Part shown: positions 29,817-39,869 of the stretch, piece by piece
Position numbering within the stretch: the stretch's first letter is position 1
Layout of the letters: each line of letters starts with the position of its first letter
DNA from: Clostridia bacterium UC5.1-1D2
GTDB lineage: Bacteria > Bacillota > Clostridia > Lachnospirales > Lachnospiraceae
Direction: 5' to 3'
NCBI GenBank assembly: GCA_001304855.1
Contig: BBZN01000005.1
Span: 1 to 64,000, forward strand
Length of the DNA stretch: 64,000 bases
Program-made: the position numbers and the translations under genes
The notes under the pieces: model-generated
Told to the model about the DNA's origin: nothing
Database searches by the model: none
Seen by the model: only the letters and a program-made list of their open reading frames with translations

Positions 29817-30929
29817 GTAAGGAAATGACGGCGGTTTCCAATAAGGAGCCTTTGATACATATCTCCAAGCGCGACGGAATCGAGCCCTGGAAGGCCTGGG
29901 CTGTCCGGCTGGCGGCAGTCCTCCTCTCTCTGGTGGTCTGTGCAGGAGTAATATTTGCATTGACAAAGCTGAACCCGGTGGAGGTTTACAAAGGGATATT
30001 TGACGGTGCGGTGGGCACCAAGCGGCGCGCCTGGATGACCATTCGCGATATGCTGGTGCTTCTGTGTATCGCTATCGGCATAACGCCTGCTTTTAAGATG
30101 CGCTTTTGGAATATCGGCGCAGAAGGTCAGGTTCTCATAGGCGGAGTAACTTCTGCCGCTATGATGATATACCTGGGCGAATCTCTGCCTCCCTTGTGCT
30201 CTTTCCTCTGATGCTTTTGGGGAGCGCCTGTCTGCTATGGTGTGGGCTGCCGTTCCGGCGTTTTTTAAGGCGTACTGGAATACCAATGAAACCCTGTTTA
30301 CGCTGATGATGAATTATGTAGCCATGCAGGTGATCACCTACTGCATTATTTTCTGGGAAAATCCCAAAGGCTCCAACTCTGTGGGAACCATCAACTCCGC
30401 TTCCAGAGGCGGCTGGCTGCCCTCCCTCTTTGGACTGGACTATGGCTGGAATCTGGTGATTGTGCTGGGATTGACGCTGGCTATGTTCATTTACCTGAAA
30501 TACAGCAAGCAGGGCTATGAGATTGCAGTTGTGGGCGAGAGCGAGAACACGGCCCGGTACGCAGGCATCAATGTGAAGAAGGTAATTATAAGGACCATGG
30601 CGCTGTCCGGAGCCATCTGCGGAATCGCCGGATTTATTATTGTAAGCGGAGCCAGCCATACGATCTCCACCAGTACGGCAGGAGGCAGGGGCTTTACAGC
30701 CATTATTGTGTCCTGGCTCAGCAAGTTCAATGCCTTTGCCATGGTGCTGGTGTCCTTTTTCCTGGTGTTTATGCAGAAGGGGGCAGGGCAGATCGCCTCT
30801 CAGTTTAATCTCAATGAAAATGCTTCCGACGTTATTACGGGTATTATCCTGTTCTTTATTCTGGGCTGCGAGTTCTTTATCAATTTCAAGGTGAGCCTGC
30901 GGAGCAGACGGAAAAGCAGCGCGGCTTAA
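29813..30929 (+). CDS. Nucleoside ABC transporter permease 1 (two frameshifts)
   Basis: About 372 residues of the BPD_transp_2 family: cytosolic N-tail, LAAVLLSLVVCAGVIFALT, a run of at least seven membrane segments, the cytoplasmic loop GYEIAVVGESENTARYAGINVKK and a C-terminal segment FFILGCEFFINFKV. Breaks at 30199 (TTG[G]TGCT) and 30231 (CTG[G]CTATGG). Because the ATPase gene before it is itself shifted, a raw translation fuses the two; they are separate genes. Confidence 0.85.
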
Positions 30930-30955
30930 GGCCCGGGAAAGGAGGATATGAATTT

Positions 30956-31934
30956 ATGGGATTTTTAGTTATATTTATTCAGAAAGCCATTGGTCAGGGC
31001 ATCGGCATTTTGTATGGGGCCCTGGGGGAGATTATAACGGAGAAGTCGGGAAATCTGAATCTGGGTATTCCGGGAATGATGTACATGGGAGGAATTGCCG
31101 GGCTCATCGGAGCATTTTTATATGAGAATTCGGCAAAGTCCCCCAATGGGTTTGTGGGCGTGCTGATCTCCTTTGCCTGCGCTTCATCTGCGCGGCTTTT
31201 GGGGGTCTGGTTTACAGCGTGCTGACCATCACCCTGCGGGCCAACCAGAATGTTACAGGACTTGCCCTGACTACCTTTGGCGTTGGATTCGGCAATTTCT
31301 TTGGCGGTTCCCTGGCAAAGCTGGCAGGAGGAGTGGGACAGATCTCCGTGGCTGTCACCGGCGGCGCTTACAAGACCCCTGTTCCGGGATTGTCTAAGCT
31401 GGGAGCTGTGGGGCAGGCCCTTTTTTCCTACGGATTTTTGACCTATCTTGCCATTATCCTTGCCATAGTTCTGGCATTTTTCCTGGGTAAGACCAGGAGA
31501 GGGCTGAACCTGCGGGCAGTAGGCGAGAGCCTGCCACTGCAGATGCGGCAGGTATCAATGTGACTGTTTACAAGTACCTGGCCACCTGTATCGGCGGCGG
31601 CATCAGCGGTCTGGGCGGTCTGTATTTCGTGATGGAGTATTCAGGCGGAACCTGGACCAACAACGGATTTGGAGACAGAGGCTGGCTGGCCATCGCCCTG
31701 GTTATCTTTGCGCTGTGGAAGCCGGTAAATGCCATCTGGGGTTCTTTTCTCTTCGGAGGCCTGTACATATTGTATCTGTATATTCCGGGTCTGGACAGGG
31801 GAGCTCAGGAGATATTCAAGGCGCTGCCTTATGTGGTAACTATCGTGGTGCTGGTGATTACCAGCCTGAGGAAAAAGAGGGAGTATCAGCCGCCTGAGAG
31901 TCTGGGGCTGGCTTATTTCCGGGAGGAACGGTAG
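30956..31934 (+). CDS. Nucleoside ABC transporter permease 2 (two frameshifts)
   Basis: About 326 residues, BPD_transp_2 family: GALGEIITEKSGNLNLGIPGMMYMGGIAG at the N-terminus is typical of the second permease of BMP transporters. The loop GLNLRAVGESPATADAAGIN and final membrane segment PYVVTIVVLVITSL follow. Breaks at 31183 (GCGC[C]TTC) and 31530 (AGAGC[C]CTGCC). GGAAAGGAGG precedes ATG 30956. Confidence 0.86.
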
Positions 31935-31967
31935 CGGCCGCACCGTGTGGATGACGGCGTGCAGAAT

Positions 31968-32005
31968 AAGGCCTGGGGAGATGGGAACATTTCTCCGGGC
32001 CTTTT
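31968..32005 (+). terminator. Terminator of the nucleoside transporter operon
   Basis: AAGGCCTGGGGAGA pairs with TCTCCGGGCCTT with one bulge and a T-run. Confidence 0.75.
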
Positions 32006-32029
32006 AGGTATGGGGAATAGTCAGAACCG

Positions 32030-33582
32030 GCATATTTTCAAAAATACCCCTACTTGACAGGTGAATATGAGCTGAAGGAGGATTCCCTTTTCCGCAGGAC
32101 TCCCTACGGGCTTATCCGGGGCTCCTCCTCCAGAACGATTATACTTACGGGCCATTACGATGTGGTGGATACACAGGAGTATGGCAGGTTCCAACCCTAC
32201 GCTTACAATGTAAAAGCGTGGAAAGAGGCCGGGGGGAAAGAGCTGGAGCAGCTTCTGGAGATGCTCCCCAAGGAGGCAAGGGAGGATTTTGAAACCGGGC
32301 GGTGGATGTTCGGAAGAGGCGTCAGCGATATGAAAGGAGGGCTTGGGATTGGCCTGGCCTGATGGATTGGTATGGGCAGATGGCGCTGGAGAATCCGGGG
32401 CTTCCCGGGAATCTGCTCTTTGCCGCAGTGGCGGATGAGGAGGGATATTCCGCAGGAATGAGGGGATCGGTTTCTATGTTTACAGAGTTGGCCAAAGAGT
32501 ACGGGCTGAATTACGCCTGCCTTCTGGATTTGGAACCCGGTTTCATCGAAGGGGGACGCCAGCAGGTTTACATAGGTTCTGTAGGTAAGATAATGCCCTC
32601 AATTCTGGTTCAGGGAATCAAGGCCCATGTGGTGGATTGCTTTCAGGGGCTGAACCCGGTGGGAGCGCTGGCGGAAATGTTCATGAGAACGGAGCTGTCT
32701 CCGGAATTCTCCGAGGTTTGGGAGGGGGAGGTATGCCCGCCTCCAACCTGGTTTAACCTCAGGGATCGGAAAGAGGGGTATGATGTGTCCCTACCTCTCA
32801 GGGCCGGTGGATACATGAGCGTGCTGGGTTTTACAAAGACCGCAGATTCTGTGATGGCGCGGCTGAAGGCTATTGGAGGGGAGGCGTTTTCCGCCTGCTT
32901 TGAGCGGATGGGGCGGCAGGCCGCTGCTGTGTATCCAACGGAGCGGTGGTCCGGGGAAAAGTGGGAATATCAGGTGCTGGAATACAGGGAGCTGGCGGGC
33001 ATATGCAGAGAGAAGTTCGGGGAGGAAAAGACCGGCCTCTGGATGAAGGAACTTTATAAACGTGTGCGGGAGCAGGTGCACACAGGAAATTGGAACTATC
33101 CCCAGGCCTCTCTGGAGATGATGGATGAACTTCTTACTTATTCAGGGATTACAGGGCCTGTGATGGTCATTTCCTTTGCCCCGCCCTACTATCCTGCCTT
33201 CCACAGCGACGGGCTGTCCGGGCAGGAAGGCGCAGGCACAAGGCTGTATAGGATTTTGGAAAAATCCGCCCGGAAAGTCTGCGGCCTTGAGCTTAACATG
33301 AAAAATTATTTCTGCGGAATTTCGGATTTGAGCTATTGCAGGGGGCCTGACGAGAAAGAACTCAGAGCCTGCGCAGGAAATATGCCCCTGTGGGGAAACA
33401 TGTATTCCATGGATGTAAAATCTATGGGACAATTTCAGGTTCCCGCAATGCTGTTCGGGCCTGTGGGCAGGGATATTCACCAGATGTCAGAGCGGGTAAA
33501 CGCAAGGAGTTTGCTGGAAGAAGTGCCAGAAATTTTGCAGGATTTCACCGAACAAGTGTTTGCAAAAGATCCGGTGGTGTGA
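32030..33582 (+). pseudogene. M20 peptidase, RocB-like, lacking its N-terminus (one frameshift)
   Basis: Long stretch of an arginine-utilisation RocB-type M20 peptidase: LTGHYDVVDTQEYG (metal-binding His and Asp), GVSDMKGGLGIGLALMDWY, AVADEEGYSAGMRGS (metal-binding Glu pair). The enzyme would hydrolyse a peptide or amide bond. Reading backwards, the frame meets a TAG at about 32028 immediately before YFQKYPYLTG, so the usual first fifty or so residues are missing; a terminator lies where they should be. One further break at about 32360 (GGCC[C]TGATG) is of the error type. Either a real 5' deletion or collapsed sequence. Confidence 0.75.
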
Positions 33583-33716
33583 TATAATGTCGGGAGATAT
33601 TATAGGGAGCCGGGCCGGCGCCGCGCTGAGAGCGGCAGCATACCTGACAGCATGGGGCCCGATGCCATAGACAGAGGTATCCTATAGTGTCTGCGCAGTC
33701 GGCGCAATTTTACCCA

Positions 33717-33797
33717 TAAATGTACGCTTGGAATCTTTTTGGGCCTGATTTTGCGAGATGATTTTTTGTCAGCTGTGCACAAATTTATGAGGCGTAG
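33717..33797 (-). repeat. Dispersed intergenic repeat, copy 2 (inverted)
   Basis: Reverse complement matches the copy at 17739-17818 in about four fifths of positions. It lies in the 312-base gap 33583-33894 between the peptidase and uvrA; the rest of the gap is GC-rich with no gene seen. Translating both copies in one frame gives similar peptides (INLCTAxK...RKxRxKKIP), but the differences are mostly non-synonymous and neither has a ribosome site, so it is probably not coding. Confidence 0.8.
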
Positions 33798-33894
33798 GTT
33801 GATTAAATGTATGTGCGGGTGACGGAAAATCAGCCCCAAAGGCAGGTGCAGGAGCGATTCCCAGCGAACATATAAGAGATAAGGAGCATTTTTA

Positions 33895-36717
33895 ATGGCA
33901 AAGCAATACATCAAAATCCGCGGGGCCAATGAGCATAATTTAAAGAATATTTCCGTGGATATACCGAGAAATCAGCTGGTAGTTCTCACCGGGCTCTCAG
34001 GATCCGGCAAATCGTCTCTGGCATTTGACACCATCTATGCAGAGGGCCAGAGGCGTTACATGGAATCCCTGTCCTCCTACGCCCGGCAGTTTCTTGGCAG
34101 ATGGAGAAGCCGGATGTGGAGAGCATAGAGGGGCTTTCCCCTGCCATATCCATAGACCAGAAGTCCACCAACCGCAACCCCCGTTCCACGGTGGGAACGG
34201 TGACGGAGATCTACGATTATATGAGACTTCTTTACGCCAGGATCGGCATTCCCCACTGCCCCAAGTGCGGCAAGGAGATACACAAGCAGACCATCGACCA
34301 GATGGTAGACCAGATTATGGCTATGCCGGAACGCGCCAAGATTCAGCTTTTGGCCCCTGTAGTCCGGGGGCGGAAGGGCGAACACGCAAAGGTTTTGGAA
34401 CATGCCAGGAAAAGCGGGTATGTCCGTGTCCGTATTGACGGGAATCTGTACGAGCTGTCCGAGGAGATCAAGCTGGAGAAAAATATCAAGCACAATATCG
34501 AGATTGTGGTGGATCGGCTTATTGTGAAGGAGGGAATTGAAAAGCGCCTGACCGATTCCATAGAGACGGTGATGGAGCTGAGCAACGGACTTATGACAGT
34601 AGATGTAACCGATGGACAGCCTGTAAACTTCAGCCAGAGCTTTTCCTGCCCGGACTGCGGCGTCAGCGTGGACGAGGTGGAGCCCAGAAGCTTTTCCTTC
34701 AACAACCCCTTCGGCGCCTGCCTGAATGTTTCGGCCTGGGGTATAAGATGGAGTTTGATGAGGAGCTGATGATCCCCGACAAGTCCCTGTCCATAGACGA
34801 CGGCGCAATTGTGGTTCTGGGATGGCAGTCCTGTACGGACAAGGGAAGCTACACAAGGGCTGTGCTGGAGGCATTGGCAAAGGAATATAAGTTCAGGCTG
34901 GACACGCCCTTCCAGGATTATCCCGAGAAAATCCACGACCTTCTTATCTATGGCACAGGCGGCAGGGAAGTGAAGGTACATTATAAAAGCCAGAGAGGCG
35001 AAGGCGTTTACGACGTGGCATTTGAGGGACTGATTGAGAATGTGAACCGCCGTTACAAAGAGACATTTTCCGAGAGCTCCAAAGCGGAGTATGAATCCTA
35101 TATGCGCATTACCCCCTGCCCGGTGTGTAAGGGGCAGAGGCTTAAGAAGGAATCCCTGGCGGTTACAGTGGGAGATTTGAATATATTTGAAGCCACAAAT
35201 ATGTCCATTGTAAAGTTTAAGGAGTTTATGGACGGGCTGAAGCTGTCGCAGATGCATCAGACTATCGGGGCATCCATCCTCAAGGAGATCAGAGCCAGAA
35301 TCTGTTTTTTAATTGATGTGGGCCTGGATTACCTTTCGATGTCCAGGGCTACAGGAACCCTGTCCGGCGGTGAGGCCCAGAGAATCCGCCTGGCCACCCA
35401 GATTGGATCCGGACTGGTGGGTGTGGCGTATATCCTGGATGAGCCCAGCATCGGCCTTCACCAGAGAGATAATGACAAGCTGTTAAAAACTCTGACCCAT
35501 CTGCGGGATCTGGGCAACAGCGTGTTGGTGGTGGAGCATGACGAGGATACCATGCGGGCTGCCGACTGCATCGTGGATATAGGCCCGGGCGCTGGAGAAC
35601 ACGGCGGTGAAGTCATTGCCATGGGAACGGCCCGGGAGATTATGAATAATAAAAATTCTATCACAGGAGCTTATCTCAGCGGGAGACTGAAGATTCCGGT
35701 GCCGGCGGAGCGGAGAAAGCCCACAGGCTGGATTACGGTCCGCAAGGCTGCGGAAAATAATCTGAAAACATAGACGTGGATTTTCCTCTGGGAGTGATGA
35801 CCTGTGTTACCGGCGTGTCCGGTTCCGGCAAAAGCTCTCTGGTGAACGAGATTCTTTATAAAGCCCTGGCCAGAAAGCTGAACCGGGCAAGGACCATTCC
35901 GGGTAAGCACAAATGCATCGATGGTACGGATCAGCTGGACAAGATTATTGCCATCGACCAGTCGCCCATCGGCCGCACGCCCAGGTCCAACCCTGCCACC
36001 TACACAGGCGTGTTCGATCTGATTCGGGATCTCTTTGCAGCGACCTCCGATTCCAAGGCAAAGGGATATTCCAAAGGACGCTTCAGCTTTAACGTAAAAG
36101 GCGGGCGGTGCGAGGCCTGCAGCGGCGACGGCATTATCAAGATAGAGATGCATTTTCTGCCGGATGTATATGTGCCCTGCGAGGTCTGCGGCGGAAAGCG
36201 GTACAACCGTGAGACACTGGATGTGAAGTATAAGGGGAAGAGCATTTTTGACGTGCTGGATATGACGGTGGAGGACGCCCTTAAATTCTTTGAGAATGTG
36301 CCTTCCGTCACCAGAAAGATTCAGACCCTGTACGATGTGGGACTTGGATATATACGTCTGGGACAGCCCTCCACGGAGCTGTCGGGCGGCGAGGCGCAGC
36401 GCATCAAACTGGCCACGGAGCTGTCCAAGCGAGGCACCGGAAAAACGATCTATATATTGGACGAGCCCACCACAGGCCTGCATTTTGCAGATGTGCACAA
36501 GCTCATTGACATCCTCAGAAGATTGTCAGAGGGAGGCAATACGGTCGTGGTTATTGAACATAATCTGGATGTCATAAAGACTGCGGACTATATTATCGAT
36601 ATCGGCCCTGAGGGCGGAGACAAGGGCGGTACGGTGATAGCCAAGGGGACGCCGGAGGAAGTGGCAGAGAATGTGGTTTCCTATACAGGGAAATATGTTA
36701 AGCGGTATTTGGAGTAG
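33895..36717 (+). CDS. uvrA: Excinuclease ABC subunit A (three frameshifts)
   Basis: About 942 residues. First ATPase: [38 protein letters not shown]; zinc motif [10 protein letters not shown]; second zinc finger [14 protein letters not shown]...CPECFGLGY and third CEACSGDG...[10 protein letters not shown]; signature [20 protein letters not shown]; second ATPase [15 protein letters not shown] and [27 protein letters not shown]. It recognises bulky DNA lesions with UvrB. Breaks at 34094 (CTTGG[G]CAG), 34728 (TGCC[C]TGAATG) and 35772 (A5 read as A4). Confidence 0.94.
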
Positions 36718-36822
36718 CGCCGGGGGAGGCCTGTAAAAGTATGGGATTCCATTGATATTCTGCTTAACATTCCGGTTGGAGTGCAAAATAAAGAAAAAAA
36801 TGAAAAAAATTGTCGAAATAGC

Positions 36823-36851
36823 TTGCTATTTGGATGGGGATATTTTATAAT
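36823..36851 (+). promoter_or_regulatory. Promoter upstream of guaA
   Basis: TTGCTA at 36823 and TATAAT at 36846 with a 17-bp spacer, almost 400 bases before the guaA start, so the mRNA has a long leader. Confidence 0.7.
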
Positions 36852-36873
36852 AGACGCATACAGAAGATAAAGA

Positions 36874-36903
36874 AGAGATTGTACTTGTTTGTACAATCTC
36901 TTT
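36874..36903 (+). terminator. Promoter-proximal terminator hairpin of the guaA leader
   Basis: AGAGATTGTAC (36874-36884) and GTACAATCTCT (36891-36901) form a perfect 11-bp stem with loop TTGTTT, followed by TTC. It lies about 17 bases downstream of the expected transcription start, so it looks like an attenuator or a short terminated RNA. Confidence 0.7.
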
Positions 36904-36952
36904 CAATTTATGGAGAGATAAATATTTTCTCGCAAATTGGTCATTGTATTAG

Positions 36953-37175
36953 GAGCGGGTTTGAAAATTGTTTGTGCCGGGAGGAGAATGCCGCAGGTTA
37001 TATGCGGCAGGACGGTACGAGGGATTTTCAAATCCGCTCTCAGGTGAGGGGATAATATTTGCACCGGACAGAGGGGGAATCTGCCGCTGCACCCGGGTAT
37101 AGCGAGATGAAAGAGGGCTGAACCGGCAGAAAGCCTGGCAGGCGCAGATGGTTTTTAAATTGGGAAGGAAGAACG
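36953..37175 (+). ncRNA. Structured leader RNA of guaA, unidentified
   Basis: A long stem pairs 36953-36969 (GAGCGGGTTTGAAAATT) with 37023-37039 over 17 bases with two G-T pairs. Inside it GTGCCG pairs with CGGTAC and GCCGCA pairs with TGCGGC, with purine-rich internal loops GGAGGAGAAT and AGGA. Further stems follow (CAGA/TCTG near 37065; GCCTGGCAGGC near 37135). It does not match the purine, ZTP or PRPP riboswitch patterns that I can recall. The 36718-37229 gap has no protein gene. Confidence 0.4.
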
Positions 37176-37229
37176 GTTGCAGCGTGGTATTGGTGGAACT
37201 ATTTAAAAGAGCATGGAGGAAAGAATCTC

Positions 37230-38771
37230 ATGAGCAGAGAGATGATTATCGTATTAGATTTTGGCGGTCAGTATAACCAGCTGATAGCCCGCCGTGTACG
37301 TGAATGCAATGTATACTGCGAAGTGCATCCCTACAATATGAGCCTGGATCAAATTAAGGAGATGAATCCCAAAGGAATCATTTTCACAGGCGGCCCTGAC
37401 GTGGTATTTGAAGATGGAGCGCCCAGGTGTTCCAGGGAGATTTTTGAGCTGGGTATACCGGTTCTGGGAATCTGCTACGGCGCACAGCTTATGAGCTATC
37501 TGCTGGACGGTGTCGTTAAGAAGGCGGTTGTCAGTGAATATGGCCACACGGAGGTGGATGTGGATACGTCTTCCAGGCTCTTTGAGGGCGTTTCCCCAAA
37601 GACTGTGTGCTGGATGAGCCATGGGGTGTATATTGCGGAGGTTCCCGCAGGATTTAAAGTAACTGCCCACACCGGTTCCTGCCCGGTAGCCGGTATGGAG
37701 TGTGCAGAGAAAAATTTCTATGCAGTACAGTTTCACCCGGAGGTGGTTCACACCAAAGAAGGGACCAGAATGCTGTCCAATTTCGTATATAATGTCTGCG
37801 GCTGTTCAGGAGACTGGAAGATGGATTCATTTGTAGACTCCACCATCAAAGCCCTTCGCCAGAAGATAGGCGGCGGCAAAGTCCTGTGTGCGTTGTCCGG
37901 CGGCGTGGATTCCTCTGTTGCGGCAGTTCTGCTGTCTAAGGCCATCGGCAGGCAGCTGACCTGCGTGTTTGTAGACCATGGCCTGCTCCGCAAGAATGAG
38001 GGAGATGAGGTGGAAGCCGTATTCGGTCCTGAGGGCCGGTACGATCTTAACTTTATACGCGTGAACGCCCAGGAGAGGTTCTATGCCAGGCTGAAGGGCG
38101 TAGAGGAGCCTGAAGCCAAGAGAAAGATTATCGGAGAGGAATTTATCCGCGTCTTTGAGGAGGAGGCCAAAAAGATCGGGGCTGTGGATTATCTGGTTCA
38201 GGGAACAATTTATCCAGATGTGATTGAGTCTGGATTAGGAAAGTCCGCCGTAATTAAATCACACCACAATGTGGGCGGACTGCCGGAGCATGTGGACTTT
38301 AAGGAGCTGGTGGAGCCGCTGCGCCTGCTCTTTAAGGATGAGGTGAGAAAGGCCGGACTGGAGCTTGGAATTCCGGAATATTTGGTATTCAGACAGCCCT
38401 TCCCGGGACCTGGCCTTGGAGTGAGAATCGTGGGCGAGATCACTGCCGAGAAAGTGAAGATAGTTCAGGATGCAGACGCAATTTACCGGGAGGAGATAGC
38501 CAGGGCAGGGGTTGACAAGGGTCTTGGCCAGTATTTTGCCGCTTTAACCAATATGCGGTCTGTGGGCTGTATGGGCGACGAGAGGACCTACGATTATGCG
38601 GTGGCCCTCAGGGCAGTGCTGACCTCGGATTTTATGACTGCTGAATCTGCACAGCTGCCCTGGGAAGTTCTGGGAAAGGTGACCAGCAGAATTGTGAATG
38701 AGGTGAAGGGGGTTAACCGGGTGTTGTATGATTGTACGGGGAAGCCGCCGGGGACGATTGAGTTTGAGTGA
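37230..38771 (+). CDS. guaA: GMP synthase (glutamine-hydrolysing)
   Basis: Intact 513 residues. Class I glutamine amidotransferase domain with nucleophile Cys in GICYGAQLM and His/Glu in [13 protein letters not shown] pyrophosphatase domain with P-loop [15 protein letters not shown]-terminal dimerisation domain ending KPPGTIEFE. Converts XMP to GMP. GGAGG precedes ATG 37230. The last codons GAGTTTGAGT are an integration target: guaA 3' ends are a known attachment site for genomic islands, and an AT-rich island starts immediately after the stop. Confidence 0.97.
   Translation: MSREMIIVLDFGGQYNQLIARRVRECNVYCEVHPYNMSLDQIKEMNPKGIIFTGGPDVVFEDGAPRCSREIFELGIPVLGICYGAQLMSYLLDGVVKKAVVSEYGHTEVDVDTSSRLFEGVSPKTVCWMSHGVYIAEVPAGFKVTAHTGSCPVAGMECAEKNFYAVQFHPEVVHTKEGTRMLSNFVYNVCGCSGDWKMDSFVDSTIKALRQKIGGGKVLCALSGGVDSSVAAVLLSKAIGRQLTCVFVDHGLLRKNEGDEVEAVFGPEGRYDLNFIRVNAQERFYARLKGVEEPEAKRKIIGEEFIRVFEEEAKKIGAVDYLVQGTIYPDVIESGLGKSAVIKSHHNVGGLPEHVDFKELVEPLRLLFKDEVRKAGLELGIPEYLVFRQPFPGPGLGVRIVGEITAEKVKIVQDADAIYREEIARAGVDKGLGQYFAALTNMRSVGCMGDERTYDYAVALRAVLTSDFMTAESAQLPWEVLGKVTSRIVNEVKGVNRVLYDCTGKPPGTIEFE
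38760..38769. other. Attachment site core in guaA (attL of element 1)
   Basis: GAGTTTGAGT, the codons just before the guaA stop. The identical word recurs at 49494-49503 and 60120-60129 in the same direction. Flanking bases differ, so the shared core is about 10-11 bases. Confidence 0.8.
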
Positions 38772-38830
38772 GTGTGTGGGTTGAAAAAACCTAGGGCTTA
38801 TGCGGGTTTCAAACAAATTTGTTTAGTGCG

Positions 38831-38848
38831 TGGCAACGATTTGGCAAC
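38831..38848. repeat. Left integrase arm sites of element 1
   Basis: TGGCAAC at 38831-38837 and 38842-38848 in direct repeat with an 11-base period. The same pair occurs near the right end at 49370 and 49381. Paired arm sites of this kind are bound by the N-terminal domain of Tn916-like integrases; the assignment is by analogy. Confidence 0.75.
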
Positions 38849-38890
38849 ATTTGATACCTACTGATAAAATAATTTTACTTCAAATAGCAT

Positions 38891-38949
38891 AAAAAACCTT
38901 ACTGATTTTCAGTTTCCAGAAATGGAAAAGGAAGTCGGTAAGGTTTTTT
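38891..38949. terminator. Bidirectional terminator near the left end of element 1
   Basis: AAAAAACCTTAC pairs with GTAAGGTTTTTT (38938-38949), with an inner TTTCCA-GAAA-TGGAAA stem. The A and T tracts allow use from both strands: it can stop guaA transcripts and the regulator gene at 38954. Confidence 0.8.
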
Positions 38950-38953
38950 GTGC

Positions 38954-39475
38954 TTATTTTTCTTTTTTTAATTCGCTGACCAGAAAATCACTAAGTGCTT
39001 GAGAGGGAGCTTTTGCCCAATGATGAGAGTTGTCAAGTTCTGGATATTTGTAGCGCCATTGGTCGTATTCCTCTTTGGTGATCTCGCCTTGTTCCAATTT
39101 GGCAGACATCTGTTGCCATGCCTGAAACATATTGAACAGAGAAGTATAGTTGTCACGATTGGACTTGTCCAGACGCAGACAGAGTTCCCCGTCTATTTCA
39201 CTTATTTTAAGTCCGTACACATCTTCCAATGTAAAGAGGGTGTGCATAAGTCCGATGTAGGTGTCTATGTTGGGGACAGTGAGCGCATGAGTGCTGACAT
39301 CAAAGATACCAGCCATTTCTTTCACAAGGTCAATCTTAGGTACTCTGGCTTCGGACTCATACTGTGCCATACGGACATCAGAGGTTTTGCCGAGAAAGCC
39401 GAGAATTTCCCCAAGCTGCTTTTGTGTCATTCCTTTTCTATTGCGGAAAAATTTGATACGTTGTCCGATTGCCAT
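38954..39475 (-). CDS. Xre-family regulator of element 1
   Basis: Intact 173 residues. N-terminal helix-turn-helix MAIGQRIKFFRNRKGMTQKQLGEILGF ... YESEARVPKIDLVKEMAGIFDVS, followed by a helical C-terminal domain of about 100 residues. AGGAGG precedes the ATG. Divergent from the excisionase and integrase genes, it is likely to repress excision. A 14-base perfect palindrome AAACATATATGTTT at 39489-39502 sits just upstream and half-copies occur near 39595 and 39625. Confidence 0.85.
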   Translation of the reverse strand: MAIGQRIKFFRNRKGMTQKQLGEILGFLGKTSDVRMAQYESEARVPKIDLVKEMAGIFDVSTHALTVPNIDTYIGLMHTLFTLEDVYGLKISEIDGELCLRLDKSNRDNYTSLFNMFQAWQQMSAKLEQGEITKEEYDQWRYKYPELDNSHHWAKAPSQALSDFLVSELKKEK

Positions 39476-39488
39476 ATGGAAACCTCCT

Positions 39489-39502
39489 AAACATATATGT
39501 TT
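39489..39502. promoter_or_regulatory. Operator-like palindrome upstream of the Xre gene
   Basis: AAACATATATGTTT is self-complementary. AATATGTTT-type half sites recur upstream of the excisionase gene, so one repressor could control both directions. Confidence 0.55.
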
Positions 39503-39656
39503 GTGTAGAGTATAACACAGGCGAAAATGAATAGCAATAAGAAACTAAAACAAAAAAGTTAACATTTTTCTGCAAACCACTTGACTTAACGGTAAATGTT
39601 TAGTAATATAATGTTACAAAACTTAAATAAATATGTTTAAGAAAGGAGAAGGAAAC

Positions 39657-39845
39657 TTGCAAAGTAAAACTTTCATCAGCGTTCAGGAAGTTGCAGAAGA
39701 ATTAGGAGTATCAAAATCCTATGCGTACAGAGTTGTCAAACAGCTCAATGAAGAATTAAAGCAACAGGGTTATCTTACAGTAGCAGGCCGGGTAAATGCC
39801 CAGTATTTCCATAAAAAAATATGTTACAACGAGCGGCACGTTTAA
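39657..39845 (+). CDS. Excisionase-like DNA-binding protein of element 1
   Basis: About 62 residues: LQSKTFISVQEVAEELGVSKSYAYRVVKQLNEELKQQGYLTVAGRVNAQYFHKKICY. This is the MerR-like winged fold (HTH_17) used by small excisionases of Tn916-like elements. TTG 39657 is preferred since AAGGAGAAGG sits before it; ATG 39633 lacks a site. It lies 24 bases before the integrase and likely acts with it in excision. Confidence 0.8.
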   Translation: MQSKTFISVQEVAEELGVSKSYAYRVVKQLNEELKQQGYLTVAGRVNAQYFHKKICYNERHV

Positions 39846-39869
39846 AGTGCCGCAGAAAGGAGCCATAAG

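Noticed and set aside
28277..30211. Fusion of the nucleoside transporter ATPase and permease
   Set aside because: A lost base near 29713 makes the raw frame run through; the natural stop at 29814 and permease ATG at 29813 are recovered when it is restored.
1894..36717. Programmed ribosomal frameshifting in many genes
   Set aside because: The breaks lack slippery heptamers followed by structures, lie in unrelated genes, and nearly all are single lost G or C bases in similar contexts, which fits sequencing error.
36953..37175. SRP RNA, RNase P RNA, 6S RNA or purine riboswitch in the guaA leader
   Set aside because: Signature words of these RNAs were looked for and not found; the region is listed as an unidentified leader.
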